Shown: piece by piece, positions 58,402 through 64,000 of the stretch
How the letters are laid out: every line of letters starts with the position of its first letter
Numbering within the stretch: position 1 is the first letter of the stretch
Origin: Siderastrea siderea
Taxonomy: Eukaryota > Cnidaria > Anthozoa > Scleractinia > Rhizangiidae
Direction of reading: 5' to 3'
Length of the DNA: 64,000 bases
Assembly (NCBI GenBank): GCA_964030785.1
Contig: OZ034975.1
Span: forward strand, 16,347,642 to 16,411,641
Program-made: the position numbers and the translations under genes
The notes under the pieces: model-generated
What the model was told of the DNA's origin: nothing
The model's database searches: none
The model's input: the letters and a program-made list of their open reading frames with translations, nothing else

Positions 58402-59367
58402 ATGGACTCGCAGCTAAAAGTAGACTTGAAGGAGAAACTTGCAAACCGGAATGATATTTCCGTAGCTATAGAAGCAACGATAACGTTTGTAAACCTTTTC
58501 ACAGCTATAGGTGGAAATCTGCTAGTTTGTTGGACAATGTTTAAGCATTCTCGCCTTCGAAGCACGTCAAACATCTTCATCGCTTGTTTAGCTTTCTCGG
58601 ACGTACTCATCGCAGTGCTAGGATTTCCTTTCACGCTCGCTGTTCTACTCACAGGACGTTGGCCTTTCAACAAAGCAGCGTGCAATTTCCAAGGATTCGC
58701 GTTTACTGTGTTTGGTACATTATCTCTACTCACAATGACTCTCACCGCGATTGCGCGATATTTCAAAGTGACTCGGCCATCAGTACATCGTAAAGTTTAC
58801 TCGAAAAGAAACATCTGCCTATTTGTGTCCGCGGCTTTCTTCATATCAACGCTTTTCCCGATATACTTGATACTAAACGACGCGTTTTTGTTTCATCCCG
58901 GAAAATTCATTTGTATTTACGACTGCGACAACCTAACTGCTCCTGCCTGTCTTACGATGGGTGCATTTTTAATCATAGTATGTTACGGGTCGATCGTGTT
59001 CTGTCACGTTTCTATTTTCCGCTCAGTCAGGCAGCACAATGTTCAACTAGCGAATTCGAGACAGGAACGCGATAAACAAGTTAAGATATGCGTGAACGAA
59101 ATGAAAGTCACAAAACTTTTGTTTGCAATAGTCATCGCTTTCACGTTTTGTTGGTCGCCTCTTCTTGTTATAGACGGCATTGGGATGTTTACTGGAAAGT
59201 ATTGGATGCCTCGTGAGGTGTACATGACATACACATACCTAGCTGGTTACAGTAGCTCTGTTAATCCCGTGATATACGGGATATTTAACCATCAGCTCAG
59301 AAGAGAGCTGTGTAAAATACTCGGATGTGGGCAGCAGAGAAGGACAAGCGTACAACCATTTGCATAA
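58402..59367 (+). CDS. Rhodopsin-like (class A) GPCR, melatonin-receptor-like
   Basis: An intronless 321-residue seven-helix receptor. The ATG at 58402 is used; the open frame extends nine codons upstream without another ATG. TM1 has GN (residues 38-39), TM2 LAFSD (63-67), ECL1 GRWPF, a TM3 Cys at 94 with candidate ECL2 partners Cys171/175, TM3 ends ARY (118-120) in place of the usual D/ERY, TM6 has FCWSP (249-253) and TM7 has NPVIY (288-292). The expected TM4 Trp and TM5 Pro are not seen. A short tail contains Cys residues (KILGCG) that could be lipid-modified. The RYFKVT stretch and general layout resemble cnidarian receptors usually named melatonin- or amine-receptor-like; the ligand cannot be told. 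It should couple to G proteins at the plasma membrane. Confidence 0.9.
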   Translation: MDSQLKVDLKEKLANRNDISVAIEATITFVNLFTAIGGNLLVCWTMFKHSRLRSTSNIFIACLAFSDVLIAVLGFPFTLAVLLTGRWPFNKAACNFQGFAFTVFGTLSLLTMTLTAIARYFKVTRPSVHRKVYSKRNICLFVSAAFFISTLFPIYLILNDAFLFHPGKFICIYDCDNLTAPACLTMGAFLIIVCYGSIVFCHVSIFRSVRQHNVQLANSRQERDKQVKICVNEMKVTKLLFAIVIAFTFCWSPLLVIDGIGMFTGKYWMPREVYMTYTYLAGYSSSVNPVIYGIFNHQLRRELCKILGCGQQRRTSVQPFA

Positions 59368-60029
59368 ATTTAAGTCAGATATGCCTTATCAATCGTTTGG
59401 TTTTATTTAACAAATACAATAATGAAGGTTAAACAATTTGATATATGGTCCTGACTCGTTCCTAGTCACTTCCATCACACCCTGCCCCCCCGTGCCGCGT
59501 GCGTCGCGCAACATGGAGACGACTGGGACGAGCCTTTATATGGTCGCAAAAAAGTCTGAATCAACTGTCGAACTTAATTATTTAGGTTGACCCACAAATA
59601 CCAATTAGATTCGACACATGTAAAGTTGGACGTTTGAACCGGGGATTGTTGCTTTAATAGGTATCTTACCGCGAAATAAGACAAACACGCTTTATTTAAG
59701 TCAATTTTATATCAGAAACAGCCTTATTTTCTCACTTTTATACCCTTTACCACTCGTTGGCATATATTTGATTACCCATGTAAAAACAAGTAACTTTTGC
59801 GGTAAAATTAAATAGGTAATGCTCCCATCTTTTCAGTTTGAGTGGTCATCTTCCAGCTAATCTACCTGCAAAATAGAAATACAAAGGAATACGAAATATT
59901 CTATATTATTGCAGATTATTACGGTCTGATTCTGTGAGCAAAGCCCTTATTTTATGACACAATATCATGTAACACAACTTCTATTTGAATGTACCTTTAT
60001 CCACTGTGTATGTTTTGGCACCGTCGTAT
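59368..60029. other. Intergenic between convergent genes
   Basis: GPCR and the small minus-strand gene converge here. C-run at 59484-59490. No repeat ends or further frames supported. Confidence 0.4.
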
Positions 60030-60269
60030 CTATTTCCCTGTTGCTGAAATGCCAATCATTGCCCATATGTTTAGACTACCATCACTGCCACTACCATCAG
60101 CACCGCTATTGCCGGCGCCGCTTCCGTCAGCGCTTGTTAGTTCATCAACATCACCTTCAATACTGTAGCCATCATCGCCATCGGCAACAGGCCTACTGGT
60201 GACCTTGGTAATCAGCACGATGAATAACAGAACTAATAAATTCATGAAGAACGCCCTTTTGTTCTGCAT
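60030..60269 (-). CDS. Putative small secreted acidic protein
   Basis: A 79-residue minus-strand frame: MQNKRAFFMNLLVLLFIVLI is a good signal sequence (internal Met at 60245 is an alternative start), with a likely cleavage near TSRPVA. The rest is acidic and rich in Gly, Ser and Asp (DGDDGYSIEGDVDELTS, GSGAGNSGADGSGSDGS) with no cysteine. A strong acceptor (TTTCATGCAG) just precedes AACAAAAGG, so the visible part may be a terminal exon with its start elsewhere. Small Asp/Ser/Gly-rich secreted proteins exist in coral skeletal matrix and in peptide precursors, but neither function is shown here. No dibasic cleavage sites are seen. Confidence 0.42.
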   Translation of the reverse strand: MQNKRAFFMNLLVLLFIVLITKVTSRPVADGDDGYSIEGDVDELTSADGSGAGNSGADGSGSDGSLNIWAMIGISATGK

Positions 60270-60326
60270 GAAATGTAACATTAACATCGTAAAAAGATAG
60301 GACATCTTAATGTCCAGTTCCTTCAA

Positions 60327-60546
60327 ATCTATGGGCGCGTTCTTTTGGGAATATTCCGGAATATGAACACTCAGCCAGAATAGACGGTATTTTTGTTCCG
60401 ATATCAGAATGAACAGAATGAAAGGAATACGGTTTACTCGGAATAGACAGAATATGCGTTTTGGGGGAATTTTTTGGCGGGAAATCCTACGCAACCTCAG
60501 ATCATAGTAGTAGTTCTCAGGTCACCTCCGCCATGGGTATTCTTAG
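60327..60546. mobile_element. Short insertion with 16-bp target duplication
   Basis: TGTCCAGTTCCTTCAA is repeated exactly at 60311-60326 and 60547-60562 around 220 bases. A long, perfect duplication is typical of target-primed retrotransposition (SINE or truncated LINE). The insert has no A-tail or tRNA-like head that I can see; it carries GGAATATTCCGGAATATG-type palindromic bits. It lies just 5' of the small secreted protein frame. Confidence 0.6.
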
Positions 60547-60562
60547 TGTCCAGTTCCTTCAA

Positions 60563-63080
60563 CTGCATAAAACACGCCTGCAGAGCATTATCGGTAAATA
60601 GATTCAGCATAACAAATGCAAGCTGACTTTACAAAAAATTCATATTAAGAAGCAGCTAGAAACGTGTTTCGCAAATCTGCTAGGTCATTCTTTAAGGTCT
60701 TCTCGCCTGAAATACATCATTTGAATAACATCAAACCGCTGTGATTCCCTGCTGGCGCGTATCATAGAGGAAACTGGACTTTGGTGATCTCAATCGCTGA
60801 TACTGTCCCCAAGGCTTTATATATTCCTAAAATTGTTTCGAATATACGCATTTCTTAAAGTAATTGTGATTTAATGGCCCCTATATGATTGTTATCAAGT
60901 ATTTAAAAGATTAAAAAAAGGATCTTAGTCACTGACTTGTTCGCAGCCCTCAGTGACGTTCGTTTCTTGACGCATTGATAGGCTGCCTCATCCACCAATA
61001 AATAAAACCACAAAGTTTACACAGGCCTTATTGTGCAGCAACCTCTAAGTATGGACTGCACTATACCATAAATACACATTTGTGTAAGGTAGGTACCATT
61101 CAGACAAGGCGCTTATCAATTCATTCTTCTACTCTAGTTTTCGTTATAGCGAGAGACTAAGAGTAATACTACTGTTCCGTAGATGTGTATGATTATAGCC
61201 CTTCTATGATTCCCAATAATAGTTGGCCGGTATCCATTTATACGTGTCATGGAGTGGGAAAGGACAGAGGAATGATTTGGATAACCGATAATTGCATGTA
61301 CACCCTGATCGAAAGACACAACGTAGAGGATACTGTTACCTTGTAAGGATACAGCACAAACGGGGACCAGGCTCTTGACCACACGACGCGCCAGCTTTTA
61401 GTCACAGCTGTGCCTCGTTAATTTATATTTACCGTATATACTTAGGGTAAAAGTTTAGTTTGTACAATCGAGTTAAAACTAAAAAAAAAAAAACTAGCCA
61501 ATAAGTGTTTGGATGAATTACTAGTGATGCTTACTTACCTCTTGTCTGCTAGAATAAAAAAACTGTCCACGTAGCTTGTGACTTAAAACGATGACACAGT
61601 GAAACCGACTGTAGTAAATATACCAATGGCTTCTGTTGAGTAATCATTTCCTTGGAGATTATTGATTCCATGGAAGCATTTAACCATTAAAGAAAAGAAG
61701 AAAACAACGGTTTAACTGCTTGAGTGTTTTCTTAGTTTATTTTTCCAAATTCATTGAAAACGACAATAGAAGAAATTACACTTAAATGGACTGAAGACCA
61801 GTTCGAGGCTCCGTCTTAGAGCTGAATCGAACAGGCCCAAGAAAAAAAATTATCGTAAAAATGAGTTGGTTTCCTTTCTTTGTTCATTAATGACATCCTG
61901 TCCCACCCGTCCGAGATTTTGTTTTTTCTTAAATATAACACCTAAAAAAAAATTATATTGCTTTCTTGTTTTTCAGCTCAAGTTGAATTACCATCAGTAC
62001 AATCAATTCTTCCAAAAAGTCCTTACCTGGCTTTTCTTCTTAAACCCCTAATTGAAATTGCCCTTTCGATCTCATGAATTCTCGCCATTTTTCTCCAATT
62101 TCGCAAGATTTAGATTTCCGAAAGTTCGCGAGTCGTTGGAGTTGGCATGCGTTAAAATTGTTTTGAAGGTGTTATTCAAGGGCGTTCGAGCACAGGCCTA
62201 CCAATTCCTTTATTTGTGTGGTATGGGGTACATTTTTAATGGCTGTATCGTTTCATCAAACTAGCAAAACGAAAGCCGAAATTTAGGCCTATCAAACGTG
62301 TTCTTTTGCTTTGTGTTTCTGTGTTTATTTTGGCGATTTAAAGCTCGCGAAAGCGATGTTTTTAAAATAACGGTCGGACTCTAAGCGAGTCCGATAAACC
62401 GATACAGCCATCAGGAATGCACATAAAACCACATGAACAGAGGTTGGTAGGGCTGTGGTTATAAGTGAACATACTTTTTCAATTAGGATGTTCCGAAATT
62501 GTCGGAAACTACCGCCAATATCAACATACGTTTTCCGGCATAAATAATGACAGAATTATCCTCATTGCATTTAAACTTTTACCTATTCAAATTTCACAAA
62601 TTTCATGAGGAAAACATTACTCAAGTTTTGCTTTTATATGGGCGCTTGAACAGGGAAGTATACATGATAGAAGCTGTTCACTTGCGTTTTCAATGAAGAA
62701 GTTGGCAGCGAGGTTAAAAGACTGTTTCACCCACTTGCAGAAAGCGCAAAAAAAGTCAAAAACAGTGTTACCGCTTTTTTCACTTAACAGTAAACCTAAA
62801 TTATCATAGACTATTCCACCACTGCAGCTTGCAGATTCGAGTTTCTTAACCCTTTAAGATTCAATAGTGACAAGCATCTAATTTCTCCTTACAATATCCC
62901 TACTTGATCAAACATACAGGTCACGAGAATAAGGGAAATGATCACCAAATATAAAATGTCTCGATGTTTGTGCAAATTCTTCCAACTGGTAGCATAAGAA
63001 ATACATGGACAACATCGATGAGAATATGCACGTTGATACTGGGACTTAAAGCGGTAAACATGGTACGCCTCTTTGATTGC
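60563..63080. other. No gene recognised
   Basis: Short frames only (61134-61382 -, 61866-62264 +), without motifs. A-run of 12 at about 61480. No inverted ends were found. Confidence 0.4.
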
Positions 63081-63084
63081 TGAA

Positions 63085-63300
63085 CTAGCCTGCGTAGCAA
63101 GCGTTTCAGTAAGGCTTTCCGCACGTTCAATGCACTTTTCGCTTTTTTGGCCGCGGGAAAATTGGGGCGGGCGCAAAAAAGTGCGTGGCGGGGGAGGGGA
63201 AAGGAGAGAAGGAAACCCTTGCCCGCAAACCCCACGATTTTGAAAAACCCGTTCGTCCACGAACGGAGTTCCTGATTGGCGCGGCATGGTAGTGTTGATT
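63085..63300. repeat. Dispersed GC-rich repeat (TAGCCTGCGTAGC)
   Basis: Contains TAGCCTGCGTAGCAAGCGTTT and a G-rich stretch (GGCGGGGGAGGGGAAAGGAG), the same family as 32166-32345. The overlapping minus frames (62889-63340) cross it and are not taken as genes. Confidence 0.65.
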
Positions 63301-63506
63301 GCCAAGTGATAGATCCGTCAATCAAATCAGGTATGTTCATTTGAGCGTGACCCGCATGAAAACAACGAACTGGTTCTCGATATCAGGGAATTCTTCTCAC
63401 TATCACTATTTTTACCTGAAGTTCCTCTCACGCCGGGCCAGCAGAGGGCACGAAGCTGCACGCTCGGAAAAACTTTTGCGTCTTTTATCCGATAGAGCTC
63501 AAACTT

Positions 63507-64000
63507 TGCACAATGATAGAACTTTTTATTCCAAACAATCGTATCGTTTTTGTTTTTTCATTTTAACGGTTTTTGGCGGGAAAATGACGTCACAGTGCTA
63601 AAGGCAAATTTTCAATTGTCTCTTATGGCACAAAAAGTATATGATTCTGAAAGAACTCATTGAGATAAAGTGAAATGCGAAGAAATTATTGAAAAAGCTC
63701 GATCCGTCTTGAAGATATAAAGATCTGAATTTTATAAATGTTCTAAAAATAGTAACAAAATGGCGGAAAATTCAAACTTCCGAACTTTATATCTTCAAGA
63801 CGGATCGACCTTTTTCAATAATTTCTTCGCATTTCACTTTATCTCAATGAGTTCTTTCAGAATCATATACTTTTTGTGCCATAAGAGACAATTGAAAATT
63901 TGCCTTTAGCACTGTGACGTCATTTTCCCGCCAAAAACCGTTAAAATGAAAAAACAAAAACGATACGATTGTTTGGAATAAAAAGTTCTATCATTGTGCA
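63507..64000. repeat. Near-perfect palindrome, 216-bp arms
   Basis: 63507-63722 is the reverse complement of 63785-64000 with few or no mismatches; the loop is 62 bases. The arms include TTTGGCGGGAAAATGACGTC and ATCCGTCTTGAAGATATAAAG. The right arm is cut by the window edge, so the repeat may be longer. No reading frame. Confidence 0.93.

Noticed and set aside
58389..58766. 125-residue minus frame over the GPCR
   Set aside because: Antisense shadow of a clear seven-helix receptor.
62889..63340. Overlapping 132-138-residue minus frames
   Set aside because: They cross a dispersed GC-rich repeat and contradict one another; no motif.

Overview
The window looks like nuclear DNA of a cnidarian, most probably a stony coral. 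It is AT-rich, has intron-containing genes with GT-AG borders, and is crowded with transposable elements: L1-like LINEs, Penelope-like elements (PLEs) with GIY-YIG endonucleases, a PIF/Harbinger transposon, many short TIR elements and a tRNA-derived SINE-like family. The host domains (group A-type SRCR and ShKT) are also common in cnidarians. The organism call is inference; nothing bacterial or viral was seen.

Only three host genes are supported. (1) A large + strand gene at 26754-48589 encodes nine SRCR domains, each on its own symmetric phase 1-1 exon, and ends in a ShKT exon with a stop codon and poly(A) signals. Its SRCR exons alternate between two types (A: 'VVCRQLGF/RELGF'; B: 'GWVCADxWD...CRMMGF'), giving the order A1 B1 A2 B2 A3 B3 A4 B4 A5 ShKT. 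A dead type B exon follows A5, so the gene grew by duplication of an A-B exon pair. Its 5' end (signal peptide) was not found. (2) An intronless class A GPCR lies at 58402-59367 (+). (3) A possible small secreted acidic protein lies at 60030-60269 (-).

Layout: 1-8.8 kb holds two decayed L1-like pieces on the minus strand; the ORF1 piece is split by a 1.4-kb foldback-like element whose arms carry inverted 9-bp minisatellites. 9-15.6 kb holds dispersed repeats, a hairpin-rich repeat, TIR elements and a 1.3-kb inverted repeat. 15664-22780 is a near-complete 7.1-kb PIF/Harbinger element (ATT target duplication, Myb-like gene convergent with a frameshifted DDE transposase, 64-bp satellite of about 20 units). 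23-25 kb holds a LINE tail, SINE-like pieces and a TIR element. 26.7-48.6 kb is the SRCR/ShKT gene, whose introns hold three PLEs (one nested in another), a Harbinger-type MITE, a MULE-type MITE with 9-bp duplication, a hAT-like element and a tRNA-like sequence.

50.4-57.4 kb holds two arrays of 22-bp palindromes, a TA-flanked pogo/mariner-like MITE, a 0.3-kb tandem duplication and an unrecognised reading frame at 55.5-55.9 kb. 58.4-60.3 kb has the GPCR and the small secreted protein. The window ends in a very well matched 216-bp-arm palindrome at 63507-64000. No operon-like functional linkage exists; the common theme is host exons embedded in, and apparently reshaped by, repeats.
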